Below, in pieces: positions 35,600 to 46,324 of a stretch of 64,000 bases of DNA. The position numbers and the translations under genes are program-made. Below the pieces are notes generated by a model. It was not told the DNA's origin and searched no databases. It worked only from the letters and a program-made list of their open reading frames with translations. How positions within the stretch are numbered: position 1 is the stretch's first letter; the number at the start of each line of letters is the position of its first letter. The DNA comes from Lycorma delicatula. Its lineage: Eukaryota; Arthropoda; Insecta; Hemiptera; Fulgoridae. The stretch lies in NCBI RefSeq assembly GCF_047948215.1, contig NC_134463.1, positions 98,298,657 through 98,362,656 on the forward strand. Reading direction: 5' to 3'.

Positions 35600-36330
35600 T
35601 AGATATAGTAATTCTAGGCAGAGTAAAAAAGATTTTTAAAAAAATGAACGGCATGGATGAATTCCTAAGTGAGAACTACCGCATGAAAATAAACAAGAAC
35701 AAAACGAAAGTAATGAAATGTAGTAGAAATAATGTACATGAACCACAGAATATAAAAATAGGAAGAGAAAAGATTACGGAGCTAGAAGAATTTTATTTTG
35801 TGGGAGTAAACTTACTAAAGATGGACAAAGCAGGGGCGATATAAAATGCCGAATAGCAGAGCCTTCAGTCAGAAATACAATTTGTTTACATCAAAAATTA
35901 ATTTAAACGTCAGGAAAACATTTTTGAAAGTGTATGTTTGGACCGTAGCTTTATATGGAAGTGAAACTTGGACGTTCGGAGTACTTGAGAAGAAAAGATT
36001 AGAAGCTTCTGAAATGCGGTGCTATAGGAGAATGTTAAAAATCAGACGGGTGGATAAAGTGAGAATGAAGTGGTGTTGCGGAAAATTGATGAAGAAAGAA
36101 GCATTTGGAAAAATATAGTTAAAAGGAGAAACAGACTTATAGGCCACATATTAAGTCATCCTGGAATAGTCTGTTTAATATTGGAGGGACGGGTAGAAGG
36201 GAAAAATTGTGCAGGCAACGTTTGGAATATGTAAAACAAATTGTTAGAGATGTAGGATGTATGGGGGTATAACGAACCCCCATACATCTTGGAGAGCTGC
36301 ATCAAACCAGTCAAATGACTGAAGATAAAA
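35600..36330 (+). pseudogene. RTE-like non-LTR reverse transcriptase relic, 3' end
   Basis: The C-terminal third of an RTE-like RT. Traces are MKINKNKTKVMKCSRNN (from about 35683), IKIGREKITELEEF, then a frameshift near 35840. A 90-codon frame follows with NLFTSKINLNVRKTFLKVYV, WTVALYGSETWTFG and RLEASEMRCYRRMLKI. After another frameshift near 36060 comes the 'RR.RLIGHI.SHPG' block (about 36125-36165) and a 'YVKQIVRDVG' trace (about 36230-36255). The end, 'agctgcatcaaaccagtcaaatgactgaagataaaa', is the usual RTE-type 3' finish with a simple-repeat tail. The catalytic ADD region is absent (5' truncated). An inverted repeat 'gtatgggggt..acccccatac' lies at 36259-36286. Confidence 0.9.
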
Positions 36331-37511
36331 AAAATTATTTTTATCCGTTTTGTGCTAATAATAAAAAAATATTGCAATGTATTTATTCTATTTATAAAGT
36401 TTATTCGATATTTTTATGAAAACTATATAGTATATCTGCTAAATTAATTTATTTAATGTAGATTACCAAACTGGCAACATATCTAATCCATAATTTCGGT
36501 TTTCATGTCAATAAAATATTACTATATATTTTGTCTTTTGTGTATCGTAAAAATACTTATGAATTATGCTACTTAAAGGTGAAATAAATTTTAAGTCGGC
36601 CATAAGTACTTAACATGAAAAAAAAATTAATTTTATAAATAATACATTCTTCCGCTAGAATGAAATTTGCTAAAACATTTTTTCCTGAAAAATTTAGGAA
36701 AATAACATTATAAAAAATATTTAATATATGTAATACATTGAATGATAGGGTTGAAATTAAAGTCAACTTTCTTGTAGGCTGAAAAAAAAGAAATAAAGCG
36801 TAACGCCCCTCATCCCGGTCCATTAACCGTTATGAATAAAAGCTTAAAGAGATTTTGATAGCCGTTTATAATATATAACACGCAGGATACATGCCAAGCC
36901 TTATTACTAGTGTGGTCGATAAATGTAAAAAAAAAAAAAAATACGAACACGTTTACCCCTTTATAAATCCAAATTCTTTTACGTTTCAGAGATTTTTTTT
37001 ATCAGCTCTTTCATATTTTTTCTTAGAATAGAATATTGACTTTTATCAATTTTTTTTTATCATCAGTCATTTGATTGGTTTAATGCTTTTCTAAATTATT
37101 TTCTAATGCGGTATGAATATTTTAACCACAATAGAATTAATTACACTGTACATCCTCAATAATCTGCGTTCTACATTTTAATCTTTGTCTTCCTCGAATT
37201 TTTTATTCTATGTACTTCCTTTTATGAATAAATTAATTCATTTAAATGCTTTAAAATTACAGTCCACCAGTCTTTTACTTTGTTGTTTGGTATTGTAATC
37301 TACGTTAATTGAAAGAAAGATTTGCTATCGGTCAAATATTTTCAACCCTGCTGACCCTGTAAAATATGAGACCCTTGAGTGAAAACATACTAATTTTTTG
37401 GTTAAAAAATGGCGTTCATGTACGCATGGATGTGTGTGTTGGCTTTACATCTCAAGAATAGTTAAATGGTCGTATTATTTAATAATAATGATTAATTGTA
37501 TATAAAGATAT
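36331..37511. other. AT-rich DNA without recognisable gene
   Basis: No gene or clear repeat copy recognised. Confidence 0.5.
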
Positions 37512-37676
37512 AAAGCCGACAAGCTGAGTGAAAGTTCTCGGCCTTTCACTCGAAGGTCCTGGGTTCGAATCCCGGTCAAGCATGGCATTTTTTACACGCT
37601 AAAAAATTCCATTTCCATATCCCACTCACAAGCTTCAAGCTTGTGTGGAGATATCATATCAAACCAAAAAAAAAAA
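37512..37676 (+). mobile_element. SINE family B2 copy
   Basis: 'ctcggcctttcactcgaaggtcctgggttcgaatcccggtcaagc' carries a perfect B box GGTTCGAATCC. The A-box part is degenerate. The body 'ggcattttttacacgctaaaaaattccatttcc' and an A14-like end follow. The 'aagcttcaagctt' palindrome at 37630-37642 is within the body. Confidence 0.82.
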
Positions 37677-37839
37677 AAACACATTTCCACGCGTACATAT
37701 ACGATACTTAAAAAAAAAACATTTTTGAACTCACAGGATTTCAAAATGTCGAAAAATAACAACAATCCATCAGGGGTAAAAATTTTGACCGATAGAATTC
37801 TTTCGTTCGTAATTAAGTACGGTCACCTTCTCCTGGACT

Positions 37840-38175
37840 TTGTCGGGTAACGCTCAGACCCGATTAAATTTTTTTTACCCGTATAGAAGGATAGATAACC
37901 AACCAGTTATAACTTCTATTTTTACCCGTTTAATGGAGGCAATTAATCTGAAACTCTCTTACTTCAGAAAGTTTCGAGTCCTATGCTGACCAAACTGTTG
38001 CTCTGAAGAAATTACAATACTCTGATAGTTTTTATAAATTTTACCGGTATTAATTGGTATGTATCAGTAATATTATCACAAGTATGAGGATAATGAATAC
38101 AGTGGGGGTCTTCAGGAAGAGTCTCCCTGGCTAGACGGTAAGCGAGCCCTGACTGGCTGGTATATAATAAAGAAA
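37840..38175 (+). repeat. Interspersed repeat family F, copy 1
   Basis: Shares 'gctgaccaaactgttgctctgaagaaattacaat' and 'agtgggggt..' followed by 'ggctagacgg..aagcgagccctgac' with 56025-56335 on the same strand. Non-coding. Ends near 'tggtatataataaag'. The nature of the element is unknown. Confidence 0.72.
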
Positions 38176-38829
38176 TATTTTTTTTTTAATCACCATTATA
38201 GATTAATATTATGCTACCTTAAATCCGAAATAGTAAAATTGGTGAATATACCATATAAAACACGGCATCATGAATAATATTATAGACAAAGTGTTATAAA
38301 AACAGATCTTCAGAAAACGCATTTCAGTATTCGTGATCAATAACTGAAACGCCCTTTTTTACAATTTACTTTTATTTTTTAATTTTAGCCACTTTTTTCA
38401 CCAGTAACAGTGAATAACCTTAATTATTTTGCTACAGTTATGTAGCTATTGGTTAAAAATTCCCAAAATAAAATCTAGTTGATTTACAAAAGTTTTGCTT
38501 TAACTCGACCTTTTAGAATTTTGTGTGATCGTTATGTTATATTCAATCCCGGTTTTTAACTATTAAAAATATTTGTATTAAAATTCCATTTGCTAGTAAA
38601 TAGAACACTGTATGAGATACAATTTTAAAAAGGCGACCACAAAATAGCGGTCAGTATACGTCTAGCCCATATAATTTTGAAACGTAACACCTTAAGGAGT
38701 GAATTAAAATTTTAAAAAGAATATTAAAAGTGGACTATTAAACTCTACAAAACTGCTTCAGTAATGATTGTTTATCACTAACACGTAAATAAATGAGAAC
38801 TCAAGTTACAAATGTTGATTATATATACA
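38176..38829. other. AT-rich spacer
   Basis: Nothing recognised. Confidence 0.5.
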
Positions 38830-39410
38830 ATACAATCCCATTTAACCGGCGGACCACATGGAACCGGAAGTTGTCCGGATGAACAAAAGTCCGGATAATC
38901 CGGAAATGTTTAATATACGTACACTACAGCTTAATGTAATCATAACAGTATTAAAGTAATCTTCTCACTTCAGGGACGAAGAATGAAGAAAACCATTCTT
39001 TAAATATTTCGCAAGACTTGATATTTTTGTGACTTATATACCCATAGAAGTGCATTCAAATTACTAATATTCTTCAGTGCTCGAGGTTTAGCCGATTTTC
39101 CTATCACAAGAAGCGGGAGCTTCAAGTTGCCTGACTCATTACTGCATAAAAGAATCGTCACCATTTGCTTACAAACTTTATGCCCTTTAGCAGCAGAGTC
39201 CAATTTTGGGGCGAGAGTTATTATATGTAGCATTTTAAAAAATAATTCCGTCTCATCAGCGTTAAAAATTTGAGATGGTGACAAATTCTGTTCTGTTATA
39301 AATTTAGAAATTGTCGTTTTATAATTTTGGCTAACAGCATGATCCCCGATAAACTCTACTCTGTTACACTGAGCTGTCGTATTCCGTGGTAAGCCTTCTT
39401 TCTACCTATC
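38830..39410 (-). pseudogene. Tigger/pogo-type transposase relic
   Basis: The minus-strand 94-codon frame (39284-39000) reads LSPSQIFNADET (first catalytic Asp), then APKLDSAAKGHKVCKQMVTI, LLCSNESGNLKLPLLVIGKS and AKPRALKN. This is the DDE_1 catalytic core of Tigger/jerky-like transposases. Upstream, in frame, QNYKTTISKFI and GLPRNTTAQCNRVEF are visible to about 39405. The second and third acidic blocks are missing. On the low-coordinate side, 'ccggaagttgtccggatgaacaaaagtccggataatccgg' (38861-38900) has the wording of a Tigger end. A SINE pair cuts the other side at 39423. Confidence 0.87.
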
Positions 39411-39422
39411 TAACCAACCTTT

Positions 39423-39610
39423 ATTTTTTTTCCTGTTTAGCCTCCGGTAACTACCGTTTAGATAATACTTCAGTGGATGAATGAGGATGATATGTATGAG
39501 TGTAAATGAAGTGTAGTCTTGTACAGTCTCAGTTCGACCATATCTGAGATGTGTGGTTAATTGAAACCCAACCACCAAAGAATACCGGTATCGGCACGAT
39601 CTAGTATTCA
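39423..39610 (-). mobile_element. SINE family A, truncated, left arm of inverted pair
   Basis: Reverse copy from the tail complement to 'gatctagtattcaa'; the head is missing. It is joined directly to an opposite-oriented copy. Open frames here (39402-39626) are SINE translations. Confidence 0.92.
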
Positions 39611-39753
39611 AGTCAATTAACCACACATCTCAGGAATGGTCGAACTGAGACTGTACAAGACTTCACTTCATTTACAATCATACATATCATCCTCATTGAT
39701 CCTCTGAATTATTATCTGAAAGGTAATTACCGGAGGCTAAACAGGAAAAAAGA
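39611..39753 (+). mobile_element. SINE family A, truncated, right arm of inverted pair
   Basis: Forward copy from 'tcaattaaccacacatctcagg' to the tail and A-rich end, lacking the head and first half. With the left arm it forms an inverted repeat with stems of about 135-140 bp and a spacer of about 45 bp. There is a short overlap of 'tcaa' at the junction. Confidence 0.92.
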
Positions 39754-39817
39754 AAAGACACTAACTGCCAATAAAATGGATGCATTATACAATAGGCCTA
39801 CTGCTACTGTGTTTCTT

Positions 39818-40037
39818 TATTTAACCCTTAACTGGTCGCGTCGGGTCCATATGACCCGAGTAACTATTTTATATTTAATGTTTAATATTTTCTTCAATGG
39901 TATTAGGTTGGCAAGCCTGTAACTGCTAATCTCCTATCGTAATCTGTTCTATCAGTCAGTATCCAGCTTCCCTTATTTTGTGTAATATAAGTAACAAAAA
40001 TAAGATATTTGACCCGACGCGACCAGTTGTGTTACAC
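39818..40037. mobile_element. Small palindromic-ended element, piggyBac-like termini
   Basis: Left end TTAACCCTTAACTGGTCGCG (39821-39840) continues 'tcgggtccatatgacccga', a hairpin. The right end 'gacccgacgcgaccagtt' (about 40012-40029) is the inverted copy of AACTGGTCGCGTCGGGTC. A TTAA at the left and 'ttac' after the right end would fit TTAA targeting with one change. This may be a MITE of about 210 bp, or the subterminal repeat region of the piggyBac relic that follows. Confidence 0.6.
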
Positions 40038-40048
40038 TATTGCGGGGT

Positions 40049-40333
40049 GATTTCCTTAAAAATGTAGGCCACATTCTAGTACAAAATTTGCTTGCTAAAA
40101 GGTATCTCACTCCGGGAAACCAAAAAAAAAACTTGAAAAAAATAAAAATATATTTTGAAGAACACGACATTACTGTATTTGATGTTCAACAACCAGAGGA
40201 GTGAGATGCGAAAGTTAGAAGGAAACGTAAACGCTGTCACCTCTGCCCGAGCACTAAGGACAATAAATATAACATTGTTTGTGTGAAATGTGGACACCAT
40301 ATTTTTAAAAATCATACTTCCTTTATTTTTTAA
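40049..40333 (+). pseudogene. piggyBac-type transposase, C-terminal end
   Basis: One frame runs from FLKNVGHILVQ through LLAKRYLTPGNQKKN and HDITVFDVQQPEE. An in-frame TGA precedes DAKVRRKRKRCHLCPSTKD, then NIVCVKCGHHIFKNH and a stop at 40331. The Cys/His pattern (CHLC, then CVKC, then KNH) is the C-terminal cysteine-rich finger of piggyBac-derived transposases; the last CxxC is replaced by FIF. The DDD catalytic core is absent. Open frames on the minus strand here are shadows. Confidence 0.82.
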
Positions 40334-42616
40334 GATTGTGATTAATTTTAGTGATGGAAGTAAATAATTTCTAACTCTGAAATAATAAATTTAAGAAAAA
40401 ATGTATATAAATGTACTGTTCAGGATATCAATTTGTCATTTAGACAAATTGTGCGTTGTTTACTCGTAGATGTTCGGCTCAGTTGAAATATTTTTATTTG
40501 AAAACATATTTACAGAAGTGTTGTAAGTTTGTCTTTAATAATCAATCGGTAATAATTATATTTTTACGCCAGCAAAGTTCAACTAAAATGATGATATTTA
40601 TTTTTTACAAGTTTTTGTAATTTTTTTCTTCTCGCATCCAGATGTTTCATTACAGTATTATTTCTTAGAATATTTGATTAAAAAATATTAGGTATTAGTA
40701 ATATGTTTACCAATTTCAGTCATCATAACATTTCCAGTTACAAATATATATAAATTAAAATCATATAAAAAAGTAGTTTTCAATTATTATTATTGTTATT
40801 TTTTTATAGATCCATTAGGACGAGTTTAATATTTTTAATAGGTTTTAAATTATTTCCATGATGGATACTTTTAATTTACTATTATTATTTTTTGCATAAG
40901 ATATAATTTGTAAAACTTCTTTCAAAATAGATAAATGAAACACTTAAAAATATAACCTGAAAAAAAAAGATTAAAATTTTTTGTCGTAAATCGTGGTACA
41001 TAAATGGAATTGTAAAAAAAAACTTTTAAAAGAAAGAAATATATATAACAACTCGGTTATTTAACTTCTTTTCTTAATCCTTATAACAGATAAAATCGGA
41101 AGGAAACCAATGTGATGACGTATTGATATCATAATCCCCATTTTATACCTACCTAGCCTAAATATACAAGCTAACATATTTACGGAAAGGGGGAGAGGTA
41201 GGCAGATTGTTAGGAACGAGTAGAAGTATATAAAATAAGAAAAGTGAAGCGGAATGAATGATAAAAGTAGTCGATAAAGAAGACAACTAATTCACTTATA
41301 CTCCATTGAAATAGCTTAATGTTCTATATCACCTTTCAACACGTGTCAATATAAAATACTAGTAATGACTACGCGCTGTTTATTTATTTCATTTAAAAAT
41401 TTTTACTAGCAGTTTTACATATTAAAAAAAAAAAAAAAAAAAAAAAAAGAAAAAAATTAAAAGCTAAAGGTATATACGTTTATTAATTTATTATCAGTTT
41501 TCTTTATTTTACATTTTATCTGTTTTATTTTCTACTGTATTTTTTATAGCGAAAAATAAAATGTTTTATTATGTTTTACTTTTTATGTTTTATTTTCTCG
41601 AAAGGTCTAACCCGTGGCTACATTTTATAATTTTAAACGATATTGAAGAGAAAAAAATGTTTGCAATCGAAAGCAACCTATTGTACCTAGTTCTAAAAGT
41701 CTAATAATCCCAGTGTAGTATTATAACTGAATAACAAGGAAAAAACTTCTCGGTATTTCATACTGTTGTGAACCTGAAATCATAGTTTTCTGAAAATATT
41801 AATTGGGAAGCAAATTTATAAATCCCATACGGATACGCTGATCGTATTAGCGTTAAACTTGTAATCAACTTATAAAATAATGTTTTTTAAATACCATTAT
41901 TTTCAGAGAATGAGTAAATATTTATAAGAAGTTACTTTTTATTGACACAGTATGTTTCTAGTCACCTTGCTACCAATTTGCACAGTACACACAGAGTAAT
42001 TTAAAATTTCTCTGCTATATTTTGGTTCCTTATTCCGGACATAATATAAGCAAAAATAATTATATAAACGATTGCCCGGATAAACTTTGTTTTCGAGTTA
42101 CGGCTGGCGAAATAGTTTTCTCTGATTTCTTTTCTTAAGCCCTTGTCACCCGCTGGTCACTGTATTAACCACTGGTAATCAATTTTTCAACTTCAAATTT
42201 CTCATGAACCATTTAACATAGAAAAAAGATTTTTATATGGATTTAATCACAACACCTTGAATTATGAGAAAATGCAATAATCATAACAGCCGTGTATAGT
42301 ATTTCACAAGGGATCAAACACACAGTACTTTATTTCACTGACATCATTGTTTAAGTCGTAGTATTTTGGTATTTTTTTATTTGATTCTTATATATATTTG
42401 CGTTTTCTTATCTTTTATATAATTGCTATGCAAACGTTAATTCAACAGAATAACGAGTGAACGTGACTTTTATGAAAGGAAGCAATCATTTTAAATTATT
42501 TTTTTTTTAAACCATACTTGTTCTTTATTCAAATTTTTTTTTACATGTATCAAAAGCAAAACAGTTTTATATATATATATATCAAAGTTAGATTTTATAC
42601 TGTTTCAATGGCACAA
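40334..42616. other. AT-rich DNA; poly(A) tract at 41424-41448
   Basis: No gene recognised. A run of about 25 A lies at 41424-41448. The 42040-42200 stretch is a little less AT-rich but has no domain. Confidence 0.5.
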
Positions 42617-42645
42617 ACGTACGTACGTACGTACGTACGTACGTA
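42617..42645. repeat. (ACGT)n microsatellite
   Basis: About seven perfect copies of the self-complementary tetranucleotide ACGT. Confidence 0.97.
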
Positions 42646-45017
42646 TACTCCTTTACCTTTACTGAAATCTCAATTTTTTTTAGTTACAATTTTCTGAAAT
42701 GTAGTGTTTTTTTTTTTTATTTATATAATCAGTTTTATCGGATATATATAAATTTTACGTCAAATTAACCAGAAACGTCTATAGTTTATATAAATATAAA
42801 AAAAACAAAGGTCACTGAACATTAAAAAAAAAAAATTAAAAACTAAAAAAAAATTGTAATTTTTTTATACCATATTTGTACGCGCGCAACATAATCAAAT
42901 ATTAACAAAATTAATTTTTGTTGAACAATATAAATTAATAACCCACTGTTAACATACCCTAATTTTTTCAGATTTTTTGGAGGAAAAATAATTCAATAAT
43001 AGCGAGATAAACAAACGTTTACCGAAATCTCGATTCGCGCGCGAAATAAAGCGGGAGGTTAAGGGTTAATTGTAAAATAAACGCGTATTAAAATGCATAG
43101 AGGTCAAGATGAGTTTGCATTTGACAGTTTTTTTATTTTCTTTTACCTGAAAAATGAAGTGAACAAGTCGTAGAACTGTATTTCTTGTAGTTCTGAAGAA
43201 ATTATTATAAAGCCCTAAAATATTAATCGAAAAAAGTATTTTTAATTTTGCCATAAATTAGTTTTGTTGAATTTTCAATAAAAAAATAAACTTTTCTCTT
43301 AAAATTTAGAGGAAATTTAGTTCCGAATAATATTACAAAAAGTTTTCAAAATTTTTAAAAACTTCATACTTTTTAGTCGTGCTTTAATCAAATTATTATC
43401 ATACATTGCACGAGTTTAATTAGTAGCTTAATTTCGAATTCAAAATATAACATCATATATTGAAATTTCTAATATATTTATAAAATATCAAACAAATTTT
43501 CAATCAAACATTGACTATACAAAGTAACGAAATAGTGAAGTTTTTATTCCATTTACTTTATCACAATTTTGTGATATTTAATTTTATTATAAATATCATT
43601 ATTTTGTGACATTTAAACAATTTTGTGTACGTTAAATTATTGCATCTGCACCCTTAATTTATCCCTGTACGGGCGGATGTTTGTAAAAGTAATGGTGGAA
43701 TATTGTATTGTCACCCGATCTTAGTAATTGTACAAAATTTCGTGAGTAGAAATTGTCAGGAAATATGTTAAATTAAGGATGCAAAATTTGAGGATAAGAT
43801 GAAAAAAACATTGAAAAAAGCAAGTAAAAAATTGATGGAAGTGTAATCAATAAAAAAAGTACAAGTTTTAGAAATTCTACTTTAATTCAAAACAAATAAC
43901 TCCTGAATTATTGGCGTACAATTTTGAATACCTGAACATGACGAATTAGTTTTGTCTCGACACGGTTCCCACTAAGATATTACTCAGAAATGTACTTTAA
44001 CATTTAATTTACTAGTATTTATACAGAGGTAATTGTACCATTTTAATTGACTTAAAGTACGAAAAACATAAAATAAAAAATTTGGCTTTTCGGAGATAAA
44101 AATAAAACCCTTTGTTTTTTAAAACATAAAGTTAATATTTTTTAACAAATTTTAGTTTTAAAATAAATATTTTATTCGACGACTTTTAAAGGTTTTCTTG
44201 AAAAAATTTACTGTAAACGTAGAAATTTTTTCCATAATTTTAAAATCTTTTACTTCTATTTCTTTTCTTTAGAAAATTATTATAATCATAGAGCCACTGC
44301 CATTGTAACTATACATGAATTTGATTGAAATTGTTGGAATAATTGTTTAAAAATAAGTACAAGTATTTTGTTTAGAGTTTTAAATCCTTTTCTGAGGTAG
44401 TGTATCTTCTACCTTAGAAATTGTTTATGTATTTTTTTCACTTATTTTGTATCCTGTAAAAAATTATGAATGAATAAGAATTAATGTAGCTTTCGTATAA
44501 AAAATTGTTTTTCCATACTTTTTTGAAATCTAAAGTCGGGATTCCACCTGCACCTCTTCTATTATATTTTTTATAATTTTTTCAATATTTTATTCTTTCC
44601 AAAATTTTAATTAAAGAAAATTTGAAAGCCTTTTAAAGTAATTTTTATCCAAAATAAATTTTGATCCACATTAGATTAAGAAAACGATCTATAATTTTCT
44701 CGTTACTTTGTATTCGATCAAATACAAATACTTAATAAAAAAAACAATTATTTATCGTAAAAATATTTATTTTTTTCTTTAAGAGAGGACTTCATCGTAT
44801 TTTGGATTAAGAAAAATATTCTCTTTTATTACGTGAAAAGTTTCGCAGATGGTTATTGATCCAAAACCAGGTAAACCATGTGGTCTAAATACATTTTGTC
44901 TAAGATGTTTGACAGACTTTTTCTTCGGTGGCGTGGCCTGTTTTTGAGCACGGTTATATAATTCCTGATAATCACTTCGGCTTCCGAGGTGATCACACCA
45001 CTATGGAGCAGAAGCAT
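42646..45017. other. AT-rich DNA without recognisable gene
   Basis: The frame at 43066-43254 (minus) matches nothing I know. The 44870-45017 stretch is less AT-rich ('cttcggtggcgtggcctg') but has no assignable motif. Confidence 0.45.
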
Positions 45018-45030
45018 AGACTTGAGGAGA

Positions 45031-45326
45031 GAGGTTGACCCACCGGGTTGGTCTAGTAGTCTTCCTAAATCAGCTGATTTGAAAGTCGAGAGTTCCAGCG
45101 TTCAAGTCCTATAAAAGTCGGTTATTTTTACGGATTTGAATACTAGATCGTGGATACCGGTGTTCTTTGGTGGTTGGGTTTCAATTAACCCCACATTTCA
45201 AAAATGGTCGAACTAAGACTGTACAAGACTACACTTAATTTACACTCATACATACATATCATCCTCATTCATCCTGTGAAGTAATACCTGAACGGTAATT
45301 CCCGGAGGCTAAACAGGAAAAAGAGA
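45031..45326 (+). mobile_element. SINE family A with target-site duplication
   Basis: Complete copy apart from a small deletion in the head ('tctagtagtcttcc', so the usual 'ggttaacgcg' is missing). Flanked by the 13-bp repeat AGACTTGAGGAGA at 45018-45030 and 45327-45339. Confidence 0.94.
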
Positions 45327-45346
45327 AGACTTGAGGAGAAGAAATT

Positions 45347-45428
45347 CTGTTGGACCTGCTGAAGAACAGGTCCAACAGTCAGGTCCAAACAATTCAAAGG
45401 CCTGTTCAGCAGGCCTTTGAAAGGCCTG
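45347..45428. repeat. Two tandem perfect hairpins
   Basis: CTGTTGGACCTG (45347-45358) pairs with CAGGTCCAACAG (45367-45378) over an 8-base loop. TTCAAAGGCCTG (45393-45404) pairs with CAGGCCTTTGAA (45410-45421) over a 5-base loop. The right arm of the second can instead pair with AAAGGCCTG at 45420-45428. The segment is far more GC-rich than its surroundings. Confidence 0.85.
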
Positions 45429-46320
45429 ACATCATGGCCTGTTATACTAGTTAAAAAAGAGCCTACCTAAACCGTAAAATTTTATTTTATTTTGAGAAAA
45501 AAGAATGTTGTTGCTTTGTACCTCATAAACAATTTCTTTCCGTACAGTTTTAAAAATTATACTTTTTTCAAACAAAGATTTTACAATAATACTGTTTCAC
45601 AGGATGAAATTTTAATTATTCTTTGTGATTACAGGTTAGAAACTACCTATCACTCGATTATCAAACACAAATCATATTTATGTTATCAGTGTGGTAAGTA
45701 GATTAATGTTTATTATTTCTAATAAAAACTAATAACTCCGAACGCTGCTCTTTAGAAAAGCTCACTCTGAAATGAAATACTGGTGAAACACAATAATATA
45801 AATAATATATCTAATGGGGTTATTTTAAAATAAAAAATCTGTTGGATTTATAATCTTGTTTAAAAAAAAATCATTTGTAAAAACCTTTTTTTAGGTAAGT
45901 ACATAACGTGTTTCATTATTCGTAGATGATTATTGTAAGTATTTTTGTGTTATTTTCTGTATTATTCGATTGATAACAAAAGAAGAAAAAGAATCACAGT
46001 TCTTTAGTTGCCTTCATTAGTTTTCAGTATTTAATAAAAAAATACTGGCAACGATTTGTTCTACTGTTAATATATGTTTAAAATTTTACAGAATAAATTT
46101 CATAAATTCATTTTTTGTTGGTTTTTTAAACTTTGGATTTTACTGTAATTGATTTTATTAATTATATTTTTTCCTAAAATAATTCGAACAATAAAATAAA
46201 CAATAAAATCTATTTAAAAACGTATTAAAAACGCCTAATATTCTTTCTTTCTATCTAATGGGTGTTCTAAAAAAGGCTTTAGTTTTTTAAATGAATATAA
46301 CTACAATTTTTTTTTTTGTT
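45429..46320. other. AT-rich DNA without recognisable gene
   Basis: The 69-codon frame at 45492-45701 matches nothing I recognise. No other signal. Confidence 0.45.
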
Positions 46321-46324
46321 TCAG

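Noticed and set aside
39973..40315. Minus-strand frames over the piggyBac tail
   Set aside because: The plus strand carries the recognisable cysteine-rich finger, and the minus frames match nothing.
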